A stretch of DNA of 64,000 nucleotides from positions 558,001-622,000 of the forward strand of contig CM040094.1 of assembly GCA_022496805.1 (NCBI GenBank). The letters are read 5' to 3'. The notes beneath the pieces are model-generated. The model made no database searches. It was not told the origin of the DNA and saw only the letters and a list, made by a program, of their open reading frames with translations. How positions within the stretch are numbered: the first letter of the stretch is position 1; every line of letters begins with the position of its first letter. The position numbers and the translations under genes are program-made. Origin of the DNA: Pohlia nutans (taxonomy: Eukaryota > Streptophyta > Bryopsida > Bryales > Mniaceae). Of this stretch, positions 36,651 to 48,917 are shown one piece after another.

Positions 36651-39600
36651 CTACATGGGCAAGAGGTCGTCTCCAAGCTCTGGCCAGGCTTCCTCCTCCA
36701 CATTTGCTGTCTTTTTCTTTAGGGTGCCACGCAACGTTCTCTGTGGCAGGGGAGAGGAGGACACAGAAGATGGAGTAAACAAGTTGGAGTTGATAGCTCT
36801 GGATCCAAACGAGGAAGATCCTCCTGGAGACTCGGATGATCTAGGCGAGAACTCCGTGTCATCCCTCGTGCTGTGTGGAGACTCTCCTCGAAACTCAATG
36901 GACCTGTTCACCCACCCACCAGTTGAACGTCGGGATTACATGTCCTTAAAAGCAACCACAAACATTAAAGAGGCCTACATGTAGAGTTTTTCGTGAGTGA
37001 AAATCACATCCTGTTTCAGCCAGGGGGTCCACCCAACTTGGCTGGAACTGATCATTAGCTGGAACTCTTTGGCTAGAACAGGAAATGCTTCTTTTACAGG
37101 GTGCAGGAAAAATTAAATACGATATACGGCTTGAAAAATCACCTTACTGGCACTCCTTTGGCAGGCTCTAATCTCAACATTTGAGATCGCGATTCAGTAG
37201 CCATATCCATCTCGACCTTTCTTAGTTGAGCCTCGTAGGTCTGCACTTCATCTCTCTTACCTAGACCTGTGCACATATGCAGCAGATACCTCAAGCACTC
37301 CACGTTCTCTGGGTGTTTTGAGAGGATTGATTTGTACTTCGCTAACGCTTCATTGTAGGCACCTGTACGCCGATGACATGAAGCAACCATCAACTGCCAC
37401 TTAATCTGTCCACATTGAGAAACGGCTCTATAGTTTAATGCAAAATCCATGGAGGAGCTCTGCTCAAGAGGTCAGACACCCCTGCTGAACGAATACAAGC
37501 CGATCTCACCGTTTGAATTTTGAGAAATCAATGACTTAACCTTTTTGCAACCGTAAAATTTGAGTGACAGTTGCCACGCATAACCTCACTCACAGAATGT
37601 AAACTGGGGCATAAGGACACCGCATGCAGTTGAAATTGCTAAGTCAAGCCTTGAACGCCAAGTGGTACAATTTCTAGAATACTTTACATAAGATAAGTCA
37701 CTCCGTCTCTTGAACCCACCAATGTAAGACAATTGAGACTTGGCATGGGCTTGTCGGACCTCATGCACAAAGTCACTTAATGGCGAGGCTTACCCTACAC
37801 GTTACATACTGTTGCGATAAAGCAAAAGAGTGACTAGATTCACGGACCTCATTTGGCTGGATCTTTGACGCAAGATCAAAGAAGGGCATTGCCTTCTCGT
37901 AAACTTCATTCTTCACATAGTAGGCACCCAACCATGATGTGATATCCATGTTGGCCGGATACACACGATGCGACTCACTGTAGTAGTGCAATGCCTTGGG
38001 TTCATCATCGCACTTGGCATGAAGGCTACCTAGCATTGCCAAGACTCCTGCATCGTGCAAGGTGCGTGTGTTAACAACTTCCAGCCATTTTATGGCTTGC
38101 CGAGTATTTCCCATCAACTCGTTGACTTGCCCAACCTGGTAGGAACAGTTGCGATTTCTTGAGTTATGCACGTACATATTGCTAAAAGTGAGAGGACCCT
38201 TGCTACTCAGTGATTACGAGCAGAAGCGCAGGTAAAGGACGATAATTTACCCAAAGTGCTCCAATAAACCATGCAGGATGTTTCGAGGCAGGCAATAAAA
38301 ATCTACCATAGAAAGAACTATCACCCTACATTTTTAAATGACTTAAATATATTTCGAAACTTTCTATTCTCAACTATAAGCTTCAAGAGTGGACTTTCTG
38401 TGGGCACTTGGGGGTTAACCTGAAACAAAACTTCAATGTTGGTTGGAAGGAAATTGATGAGTTTCTCGAAGGTGGATAAGGCATCTTCAAGAGCACCGAG
38501 CCTCTTGTGACAAAGTCCAAGATTGTAGACTGCCTCAACACAATCAAGTTCTAATTCTGCTGCTTCCCGGTAGACTGTCTTCGCCTCCTCCACACGTCCC
38601 TGCACATAGTTCATGCAAGTATTAACATACCGCAAGAAATCTAGCAGCCTGAAGGCAACAGCAAGTAAAAAAGTGCTAGTTCAATTGCAAAAAAACATGT
38701 CACGACATGCGAACATACCCGGTTGTATAAGCAGTTGCCTTTATTGACAAGCGCTTGAGCATTGTACCGATTGGTTCTCACAGCGACCTCGGCATGTTTC
38801 TCAGCATTGGAAATGTCTCCCTCTAGGAAATACAGAAAAGATAAGTTTGTCGCTGCACGAGCCTTCAGGTCCTTCTCTCTATTCTCAAATTCCTTTAGGA
38901 GTACTATAGCCTGATCCGCAATACAGCATGCAGGATATTGTTTAGTTTACAAACTCGACGTCCACTTACATCAACTCTATCTTGTGCTTATATGAAATCC
39001 ATGATTCAGTCGGTGACATTGAACATGTCACGACATGCGAACATACCCGGTTGTATAAGCAGTTGCCTTTATTGACAAGCGCTTGAGCATTGTACCGATT
39101 GGTTCTCACAGCGACCTCGGCATGTTTCTCAGCATTGGAAATGTCTCCCTCTAGGAAATACAGAAAAGATAAGTTTGTCGCTGCACGAGCCTTCAGGTCC
39201 TTCTCTCTATTCTCAAATTCCTTTAGGAGTACTATAGCCTGATCCGCAATACAGCATGCAGGATATTGTTTAGTTTACAAACTCGACGTCCACTTACATC
39301 AACTCTATCTTGTGCTTATATGAAATCCATGATTCAGTCGGTGACATTGACACCTGGGCAAAGTCTCGCCGATGCAGATGCTGGATAGCTTTGTCCATTT
39401 CCATCTCATTTGCTAGTGCAGGATATTGCTGATCTTTCAATCCCTCTACAACCCAATCATACCCTTCCACAAAGTTGTGGAACAGCACAGGTGCGATGAG
39501 CCTTGCTGCAGTAAGGATGTATTTCAAAGCTTGATTCTGCTTCTCCCTTAACGCTTCCCGTAGCTCATCATTCTGGACACTTCATAAAAATTGGTCAAGT

Positions 39601-42600
39601 TTGTTTTGATTTATTTGTTCCTCTAAATGCGGTCTCCCTTGAGTCATGTCGCATATAGTACTCTTAGTCTTGTTCATGCAACGGAGGGATGAGGTGTACA
39701 TGTTTTCTCTTTGAAATAATGCATAAAGACACAAGATTTTTTTAACTAATCTTTTCATCATGATCTTGCTCAGTTCGCTGATTTTAATAACTGTACAAAT
39801 ACTCAACCGATAGCAAGATGTCAAGTGCAAGAACACACCCGTAAAATGGAGTTCTCCTCCTCATTTTCGTCATCAGAGTCGGAGTCGTAGTACTTCACAA
39901 GTAGCATTTTTGTAAAGCAGTTCTTCATCTGCTCTCTATTCCCAAGCACGTAGTAGCAGACTGTGAGGTTGTAGGCTGTCTGATGGTCAATCTTGTTCTC
40001 CATGACTGACTCAAAAGCATGGATTGCATCCTGCACAAGCCAAATTTAACGGATGTTATTCATCTTGGACATTTAGATTGCTGCTGAGGATTAAATGAAC
40101 AAAAAAACTCTGGCTAGGCAGTGCTTTGCCCTTCAAATCGATTCACAAGTGAAATGAGCAAACACAAACGTTTTTCTTTGGAACAGTTTTGAGAATGCAG
40201 GCAGAAAACAAGACAAACAAAACCTGATATTGACCTAAGCGCATGAAAGCATTGCCAATGTTCTGTAGGATGCGGTAGCGCGTCTCTTTGTAAGCACTGG
40301 GAGTCTCATCAAGGGCCATACGATACATCTTGGCAGCCAAAGGGAACTTCTTCTGCTTGTAGTAGATGTTCCCCATGTTTACCTTCAGCCTACCGCAATG
40401 AGTGAACTGCAAAAAATATGCTCAATCAAACTCAAAGCTGAAAAAACCTTAAAATCTCATCCTTTAAAAGAGCCCGAGGCTGCTCATCGAACAACCCACA
40501 GCTTCTCAAACCGGTGTGCTCAATCTCGTTAGTGATAATCAAACTAGCTCAAATCACATTCTTTAACATTCAAAGCGACCCAGGAATGAATAGTATTTTG
40601 TAGAACTTCAAGTGCGCATACTATCCATAATGCCCAACTAATCACCCACATCTTATTTAACAGATTTAACACCTGAGTATTTTTCAAGGTCTGAGTGTAA
40701 GTATTTAAAGCTTCAGACTGTAGGCCACCACATTGATACTGATATCCCAAGTTGAAACAAACCGCAAAAGTGAGCTCCGTATTCACTTGATCGGCCTGCA
40801 GCAACCAAGAATTCTGGCCTGTGATGATTTTATAGAAACAAAAAAATCGATCTATCGAGTATCTGAAATGATGAGATGGCAGTAAGAATGGAGTATCTGT
40901 CATGCAACTAAATCGATTCAAGAAAGTCAAACTTACCAGCCCTGTTTGTTCCCTCGTTCTACATAAAAGCCTTTCCTTTTTGCCTGCTTCCTTGGCTTTC
41001 TGAAGAGCTGTTTGGAAGTCCCCCTGCTTCCACAAGCGATCTGTACCTCTCGTGAGTTACACAGACAACGCAGCGGCTCACAAATCATTTGGACATCGTC
41101 AACATTGCTAAGGAAAGTGAGTGCTCAGCTTGACCTTGATTGTAACGTATCCACAACGAAAACGCACGAAAATTGATCTCATTTTAGGGTATTAAAATCA
41201 ACAAGAGAACCCTAGAAAGACATGTTCCTATCACATGCATGGCTACGATTGTGGAAACGGTAAGCTACATCCTGCGGTCTCGGAGATGGTCTCTGTTTCA
41301 CACACGGCCACAAGCCAAACCACAGACAGACGCTACATTCGCATCAATTGCATTGAACTTTGCACCTCGATCGAGGAATAATCACGACCAAGTATTGAAT
41401 CGTTATGGAGATATTAACATTGAGCAGGCCTTACAGCAAGGTTGGCGACGGCACTTGCTTCAAGCAGCTGGTTTACAGCTCGCTCCATTTCCCGGCACTG
41501 ATACTCGGGATTGGTTTCCTCTTTCTTCTGTGCTCCAGGGGCAGGGATCGTGGAGCCCTGGTTCATGGGATCAAACTTGCTCCCCTGCATCGCCCAAGCT
41601 GGTCGTCACATTCACAAAAACCAGTCACCGAAGGTAGATGCCCCAATTCCACCTAAAATGCTCCTTAAAACCTACATCTATAATTTCACTCAATGCCTGC
41701 CATTCAAGTAGCATCCGTAAACCAATGAAAATCGCCACATGCTAAGATTCTATCTTTGGAAAGTGCATCGGTTTTAAATTTCTCAAGCAAGAGTTAAGAA
41801 GGACAGAATGAACATAGTCTAGTGCATAAAGGGAAAGACGCCATAATAACTTCGAAAATTCAAAACTAAGTCAACTGAACTCCAGAAATTACGAAACTTG
41901 TGTACAGATCCATTTTCTCTTGGAAAAAACCAAAGAAATGCAAAATTAATTCTCATCAAGTGCACAGACCTCAGATACTTATTTGCACAGTTTACCTTAA
42001 TATGTGCATTGAAACAGCTAGCTCTCATGGACATCAAGAGATTTATGGAGAATGACTCAGTGAAGTTTTACTCTGGATGAGTAGCCTGCAGCACGGACAG
42101 CAGTCATCGGACGGGACGAATCCGTCGAAGCGTATGGACTGTGTTGCGCTCGGCTGCTCATGCTTGTACTGGGAGGCCGCCACAGCATTGAAGCTGTTGT
42201 GTGCGGCGTCAAACTCCTAAACGGATCCAGCTTTTGTCCCTACTCCAGCAAATGCAAGTCATTATTCTATACTGCTTAAACATTCTTCGTGCAAAATCGT
42301 ATGTAGATAAGTATTAGCGATTCATAAATCATAAAACGGGAAAACAGAATATTTTCGTCCTCCGGTTCCTAATTCCGAAACAATTGAACGTGCTTTTAAA
42401 GATTTTCAATCTTTGTACGTTTACTTAAGAACATAATCGTCAAATAAAAAATACAGAATAAGAAGAAACGCAACATTTTTCAATTTGCTGTATCTATACT
42501 TCCAGCTTAAGAACAGAGCCTCTAAAAACAGAATGAAAGAACGCAATGTATGGCAATCAAAAACGCAATTGAAACATTGTAAGAAAGAAAGTATCCGTTT

Positions 42601-43568
42601 TCCAGTAACACAGCTTAAAGGTTATCCTCACCTGAATGTCCGATGCGGACGACGATCGGCTGTATACAGGCCCGTGGTCGAAAATTCCAATCGAGTCCAT
42701 CTTGCTTCCAAGACTCTCTCCAAGTCCAATCTGTGCGCTCCCAATCAAAAATTGACCATGTCTAATTTAGGTTGGAATTGTTTAAGACTGTTACCAAAAG
42801 TAGCTGAAACAAAGAGTATTCAAACATTCTGACTTCGCCATATTGACATCCCTACGCCGTAATTATAACCAAGCTAAGGTTAGAGAAAGGACTAGGGGAT
42901 TGAAGATGAGCGCTGGTTTGAATCTGTCGGAATTCAAGAACATTCTAAGATCGTTGTGAAATTAATGAATACGACGATTACCTGGCTTTGTAACGTCGAT
43001 CGGCTGTATGCCGGCCCGTGGTCGTAAATTCCAATTGCGTCCGTCTTGTTTCCAAGGCTGTCTCCAAGTGCAATCTGTGCGCTCCCAATCAAAAATTGAT
43101 CAGACCTTCGTTACGTACGAGAAAACAGAATATTCTCGTTTTCCGAATTCTACTCCGGCCTGAACGGTATTTTAACGTTTTTTCAATCTTTGTATGTGTG
43201 CTTCCGGCTTAAGAACAGAGTCTTAAAAGAAAACCGATCAAAAACGCAATGGAAAAATTGTACGATCTGGAATATTCCATTTTCCATGAGGACTGTCAGC
43301 AAAATGTGTTGAAATATGGCGATGTCAATCGTGACGCCATAACCTAGGGTTCAAGATCGTCGTAACATGAAGGAATAGGACGATGGCTAATTACCTGGCT
43401 TTGCAAGCCCGAGTGCAACTGATGCAGCTGAGGATCATAGTCATTGTATCCTTCATACAAGTCATCGCTCGGATCACGTGACGGAAGATTTGAAATTGTT
43501 GCTTGTTGGAGACTGCTTGCCGGCCTTGGAAACGGAGGAGACTTGCAGAAATTATTAAGCCTGGCCAT
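36651..43568 (-). CDS. IFT88: Intraflagellar transport protein 88 (TPR protein)
   Basis: Core IFT-B subunit needed to build cilia; in land plants it is kept only where sperm are ciliated. Exons, in order: 43395-43568, 42982-43074, 42632-42730, 42072-42230, 41435-41584, 40937-41040, 40673-40795, 40224-40406, 39839-40030, 39354-39572, 39047-39238, 38719-38910 (duplicate), 38420-38599, 37848-38135, 37143-37405 and 36651-36903. Landmarks shared with animal IFT88: DDLYEGYNDYDP near the N terminus, SRPMTAVRAAGY, GSKFDPM, ALQKAKEAGKKERLL, then TPR units (VNMGNIYYKQKKF, ANEMEMDKAI, EAVYNLGLCHKRLG, IKWQLMVASCHRR, HPENVECLRYL), ending PELGDDLLPM. Most junctions keep phase; that between 41435-41584 and 40937-41040 does not and needs one base or a missed exon. 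Length about 890 residues, or 954 with the duplicate exon (human about 830). Confidence 0.93.
38695..39350. repeat. Perfect 328-bp tandem duplication inside IFT88
   Basis: 38695-39022 and 39023-39350 look identical by eye over 328 bases. Each holds one complete 192-bp exon (64 codons, phase 0 at both ends) and flanking intron, encoding AIVLLKEFENREKDLK through NKGNCLYNR, a TPR pair. Inclusion of both would insert 64 residues without breaking frame. Either a very recent duplication or an assembly artefact. Confidence 0.85.
42350..43330. repeat. Older tandem duplication of an IFT88 N-terminal exon
   Basis: Exons 42982-43074 (31 codons) and 42632-42730 (33 codons) encode similar peptides: IALGDSLGNKTDAIGIYDHG and IGLGESLGSKMDSIGIFDHG. 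Both are phase 0 at both ends. Intron sequence around them also repeats (AAAACAGAATATT, TTTTCAATCTTTGTA, GGCTTAAGAACAGAG), so the duplicated unit is about 450-490 bp. Confidence 0.7.
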
Positions 43569-44211
43569 GATTCTCTCTTGCGCGATGTTCAGAATGGCCG
43601 AGCAACATCAATTGTCCCGTCAATTGTGCGATGGTGAGAGGCGGAAGTTGCTGCAATTGTGCATGTTCTCCCGTTCCATGAAATGAGCGGAAGATGAGCC
43701 GGAAACCAGTCAAACGTCCAGTAAATGGACGAGAAGGTTTCTCGTCGACGATGTTCAGTTTCTAGTTACTCGTTTCGTCAGTTGTTCCCTTTTTCGTCTA
43801 TTTTTCTCTTTTATCGTTCTTGGTCGTCTGGTAGGTTTTACTACCATGTCCCTCCAAGGATGTAAACTCATATTCAATTCACATGCATTCATCAATCAAG
43901 TTTTTGTTTCATTACGCCTTCTAAACTTCCAAGAGACCTTTTTTTTGGTCCTGCTCATTTTTTCTGACTATTCAGGTTCAAAAAAGAAAAAACTTTTTTT
44001 TCAAAACACAAAATATGATGTCAGTGGTAAACAAGTCTTCTTTCTAATGCAATTGGACTTATATATATATACAATCAAAACTCCATTTAGGGGAATTTTT
44101 CAAAGAGTAACACCTCAATGATGAAATCAACTTCAACACTTTGAGTAGGCTTGTAAAAAAGAAACAAAAAACATTCGTTGATCACCTTAAGGGAACTTTT
44201 GTCGTGTTCAT
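43569..44211 (-). promoter_or_regulatory. IFT88 upstream region
   Basis: Likely promoter and 5' leader of IFT88 up to the left target site of the 12.4 kb transposon. The first 150 bases are GC-richer than the rest. No TATA box or defined motif can be assigned with confidence, and there is no other gene. Confidence 0.35.
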
Positions 44212-44215
44212 ATAG

Positions 44216-44247
44216 AACACGCAATTCGCTATTTACGCACTTGGCCA
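44216..44247. repeat. Left terminal inverted repeat of the 12.4 kb element
   Basis: Exact inverted copy of 56563-56594. Positions 44238-44253 also form a palindrome around CACTTGGCCAAGTG, a possible transposase-binding site. Confidence 0.9.
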
Positions 44248-44597
44248 AGTGCGGTCATTTCGGGGCCCCATTGTGCCAAAAAATTCAGAAATCAAATTTT
44301 TTTTTTGAAAAGGGTGTGATTTTTGTCTATGGTGAAAAGTGCAGTGCATTGCAATTAATCAAATATATTACGGATTTTCAATAATAAATATGTGAATTTC
44401 ATACATTTTTTTAATTTTGCAAAGTGTCTTTCATAAAACCCCTTCAAAAGTGCAATAAATATCCAACATTTTACTATCTTTCAACCGCATTTTCCCCATT
44501 CCCCTCGTATTACAATCACATACAATCCGCAATACATTTTCGTACAACGACATCATTACTCCACATATCCACGTATCCACATAAAGTATGGATCCAC

Positions 44598-44639
<42 letters not shown>

Positions 44640-44797
44640 TACATATGATAAAGAAGTACAAGTCGGCCATCTGAAGTGCAACCAATAGCACTAATCCACA
44701 CTGTCTAAAAAAGCTACTACTCGAAAGGGAATTGGGTCTCCGGAATCCTCTCAGATGATTGTGTTCCGTCGTCCTGACCCTCCTCACTAGCTACACG

Positions 44798-45100
44798 CTA
44801 CTCCTCCAACCTCGCACGAACATCTGAAGGGGTCTCGGGATCTCTATACTCCAAAGCTTGAGCCACCATGGCATTGACCATCGAAGATGATACCTGGTGC
44901 ACAGGCGACGCTTCCTCCATGATAGACGCCGCCTGCTCAAACGTATACTGCCCTCCAATCCCGTGACGCTTGTATCTGACTCCATCAACGTCATAGTAGA
45001 ATCCGTCCGCTGCAAGTGTCATATCACGGTCTGGTAGGGCCCAATGAAACGGACGTGGGGTGGAATCAATATCCACAACTACTCCTGGTGTTGGCAACAC
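44798..45100 (-). CDS. Small ORF in the 12.4 kb element
   Basis: About 100 residues, with FHWALPDRDMTLAADGFYYDVDGVRY and an acidic end. No known family. It follows the ParB-like gene on the same strand in a different frame and may be its last exon, reached by splicing, or a separate small protein. Coding status is uncertain, but composition and the length without stops favour it. Confidence 0.4.
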   Translation of the reverse strand: MLPTPGVVVDIDSTPRPFHWALPDRDMTLAADGFYYDVDGVRYKRHGIGGQYTFEQAASIMEEASPVHQVSSSMVNAMVAQALEYRDPETPSDVRARLEE

Positions 45101-45426
45101 CTCAAATCCACCCGCATCCAGCCCTGATCATGGCAACACCTCCATGTCACGCGAGACTAATGAATCCGGTACTGGAATCGATCCTGATGGACGGAGAGGA
45201 GATGTAGATACACCTGCTGATCTTGAGAATGTCACCTCGTGCCCCAAAGACTTTGCAAGTATCTCTGCAACTTCTTCAGGACGGATGCTCAAGTCCCCCG
45301 TCTCCATAGTCCCTCCCTCCTTTATGGTCCCATCAACCTCCAGGAACTGTAGTGCGTCTCCTCGTGCACCTGAAGCTCCAATGGCGTCCTGCCCCTCTGA
45401 AGAGTATACGATATGTGCAGAACTCT

Positions 45427-48400
45427 CTACCCAACAACTGGCTGGGGACTCAGTGCTGCAATAACCTCATACCTCGGACTCAACCCTGTGATACTGTCGT
45501 CCTGTCTGACGCTCCGGGCTGTGTCCTTGTGAGTCCTTGCTCTGTCTGGTGTGTCCCTAGAGCCTAACGACACCTCCACATGTCGTACAGTATCTGCACT
45601 GCGCTGTGTAGCAGAAGGCTCCCCTTCAGAACCCTCAGATGCCCCACTGTCTACACCGTCCATCAATCTTGTGCTCCTACGTGTAGGCCTCACTGTAGAA
45701 GGGCCCGCAGTAGCCCAAGGCTGAGTAGCAGCACCAGATGGCCAATCCATGTCACACCCGTACATCTCTGCGCATGCATTCCTTAAAAATGTAGTACGTG
45801 TGCTCGAGCTGTCAAGGACAATGATCTGGCTACCCACAAAATCGCCTTGGAATATGTCTGGTATGGCCGTGGTGATGCCAACAACCACGAGACCCCACTT
45901 CTCCGGCAAATACATCTGCACAAGCCTCTGCAACTCTGTCGGAGACCTCTCCAATGGATCCGCTGTACACGGTGCTCTGACCTCAGTCCAGGAGTCCATG
46001 AACATAGTAGGAAGCTCCCTCGTCCCCTTTCGAACATTCTGAGATGCCCTGGACCCGCGGGCATGCGCCAACACGACTACCACACCTCCAATAGCCTGTA
46101 CTGCTCGCTCCACTCTCCCCTCGTGCCTCAGATCATGCTCATATCCGCTAATCGCACCTGACTCGAACACCCACACTCCTCCAAAACACCGGCTCTCCTC
46201 TGGTACGTGCAAGGTGTTGCGCAACCGCTCCTCAAAGTGCACTCTGGGTGGCAATAAGAAAATAACGTTCCACTTGTAAATACCCGTCATCTACCTCTGC
46301 AACCGCTCCATCACATGTGCATAATCGTCATCTCCCCAAGCCTTGTCCTCCCCCTGTGATGATCCCCGTCTGCAATCAATAATCTATAAGCATGGTTCCC
46401 CAAGCTCCAGGTGCTCTTCCGTGAAAAAACCCCCTCGACCTCGCACCGGAAGCATTCTCAAAGCATGGCCTCCCCTCCTGATGGGTAAACGAAACTGCCA
46501 GTCCCATCGCGCTGCTCCGAGATCTCTAACATCTCGGGCATGCCCTCGGTATCCACGACCACCGGTCGCTATGTCCGTGTAGTGTTGTCTGATCAATGGA
46601 GGTATGAGGGGATCCAATTTCTCCAACGCTTCCACCGCACGGACCAATGGACTAGCCCAAACTTTCTTCATATCCGTCTCGATATTCTCCCCAAGCTCCT
46701 GCAAGATCTCCCCACGTTCCCCTCCATATCGTCCCACTGGAATGACAAAGAACTCCTCCATCGTCGGTACCGGGTGCCCTCGGTCCTTCACTATCAACCA
46801 CCTCAACGCATTTCGTACCGCCTCCCTCCGCTGCATCCGATCAGCCACCCACGCCAAAGTCTCCTTCGGTGGATTGGGGCTGTTGTTGCCGTTGAAGTAG
46901 TACTTCTGCGTAGCCCGGCTCCCTCCCTGCACTGGCTGTGCTGCCAAGTCCTTCGCCACCCGGAGATACTGCCGAGCTGAAATCCTCGAAAATGGTCTGA
47001 GCCAGTTCTTCTCCATCCTCTTCCGCCCCGCTCGCGCATCCACGGTGACATCCAAACTGTGTTTGGACGCATAATCCCTCCATTTCTTCTCGTCCTCCTT
47101 GCTGAACCACAAGAACCCGCTCTCGTAATCCGAACACACCTGCAATACTGCCTCATAGCACTCTTCGTCCCTGTGCCATGCATGACGGGTATGGTCTACC
47201 ATCTGCTTCGACAATGTCGCCAAACCCACCTTGTTGTCCTTCATGCTTGTAGTCAGATGCAGTGCACTCGCGGCCATCATCAACGCCCGACCCCGCCGCT
47301 CATCGTCGTCTCGCACATACTGATCCGGTCTTCCACACGCAATCCATATAGCCCGGAGCTTCATGAGGTCCTCTACCATCGTGGTGTAGAACTGTCTCTC
47401 GAACTCCATGGCATTGATCCTCAATGAAGCATCGATATACAAATGCGGATCCTTGTACACCACAAACTTGGCCTTCCGTACTGCAAACACCTCACGGTAC
47501 TCCTCCTCTGATAGTAACCCCGCATCACACTCGATCTTGGCCTCCATGCAAGCCTGAACAATGTGCTGCCCATCCACTGGCTCCCAAATGATGTTGTTCT
47601 CCAACCAATTTGCCCTAGAACCAAGAACTTCATGTCCAGACACCGCCTCCGCATAGTGAAAATACGCAGCCTCAAACTCCCGAACTGCATTATCCTCCGA
47701 GAATGGCACTTCCCTCCTCCGGCTCTCACCGTGCGACCCCGTACCCTCCACAATGTATCTGATGGGCCTCAAAGTCAACGGACTGATCAACTCTTTGTCT
47801 TTCCCCCTCAACCGTCGATACATGTCCATCACCCTCGTTCCAGTCAACACGCGGTGGTTCGTCTCAGGATTCTCCACTGCACGGATGTTCTGCACTTGGA
47901 CATTAAATATCGCATCCACTCCCCAAATGTAACCCGCCCAAAGCTCATCCTCCTTCGGAAACACCAACCTCCTCCTCCGTGTCATGCCTCGACGTGCACC
48001 CTCCACAATCTCCTCCTCTGACGAAGCATCATCAATATCATCAGTCTCGTCCTCTGCACCTGCCTGCAATGGTGGTGTCACAGCCCTTGACACTCGTTGT
48101 AGCCTCCTCCTCTTCCTCTGTGGTGCAAACGCCCGCGGTACAGGATAGGGCTCCAGAACCAAATCATCCACCGGTGCTCCCACTGTAGGCCGTCCTGTCC
48201 TGCGCTCTGCCACTGGCACCCAATCCACATTGACAGGAGCCGCAAGCACCCTATACAAGGGGTCGGTACTCTCCGAAACAGGTGGAGGCTGCTCCACTGC
48301 AGCCTCCAAGGGGGCACGCTCCCTCAACAAGTCATATGCCTGATGCTCTAGAAACCGCTGCCTCGCACGAAGCATCTCCTCGGGGCCCAATGGCATACAC

Positions 48401-48800
48401 TTCATAACAGAAGCCTCACGTGCCATCTTCAACTCCTCTGGAATGGCCTCCCACTCCCTCTGCAACGAACGCACCATCTTCATCGCGGGAACACAATCAA
48501 GCAGGTTGTGCGGAACCGGTGCCATAATCAACTCCCTCTGCAACCTGTGCTTCATCGGAGTCGGGTCCTCGCTCTGCACCTGAATGAAAAAAATCCATTC
48601 CGCGACGAGGTAATACACAGCACCACACCAATCACCCTCCCGAGTGCTGTCCAGAATCTACCCGGCATCACCGGAAAATCAGTCATCCACAGCATGGGCA
48701 TCAAAGGCTCCTCGCCCGTTACCCACCAACCATGCTCTTTATACTCGGATACCACATTAGGCGCCATGATCATAAGTCTAAGAGCCTGCATAAAAGAGTA
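45427..48800 (-). pseudogene. ParB-like protein of the 12.4 kb element, with in-frame stops
   Basis: One minus-strand frame runs from 48618 to 45427 and is cut only by TAG at 46384-46386 and 46291-46293. An upstream exon (about 48655-48800, encoding ALRLMIMAPNVVSEYKEHGW) probably joins at the TTTTTTTCATTCAG acceptor at about 48582. The first part (744 residues) has a charged N-terminal third, then WEPVDGQHIVQAC and VVYKDPHLYIDASLRINAMEF, which resemble the ParB/sulfiredoxin-like fold (dGQHR-type loop and a later iN segment). After the stops it continues WNVIFLLPPRVHFEERLRN and VPEESRCFGGVWVFES, of unknown family. Role inferred as a DNA-binding or accessory factor. The ParB assignment is tentative. 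Confidence 0.5.
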
Positions 48801-48917
48801 GCGTATCAGCAATCCAGACATCGATATTCAAAATAAACTTGCGATTACATATTACGATTCAATCCCAACAATGGCAATGTCCCCACGGAGACCCCGCCAT
48901 TGCGAAAATAAATATTC

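Noticed and set aside
36592..36984. 130-residue plus-strand ORF
   Set aside because: It is antisense to the last IFT88 exon, whose minus-strand reading ends in the conserved ELGDDLLP motif.
44201..44220. GTGTT just left of the 12.4 kb element as the right end of another element of the same class
   Set aside because: Inverted, it reads AACACGACAAAAGTTCCC, which lacks the GCAC.T...CC part of the end; the match is too short.
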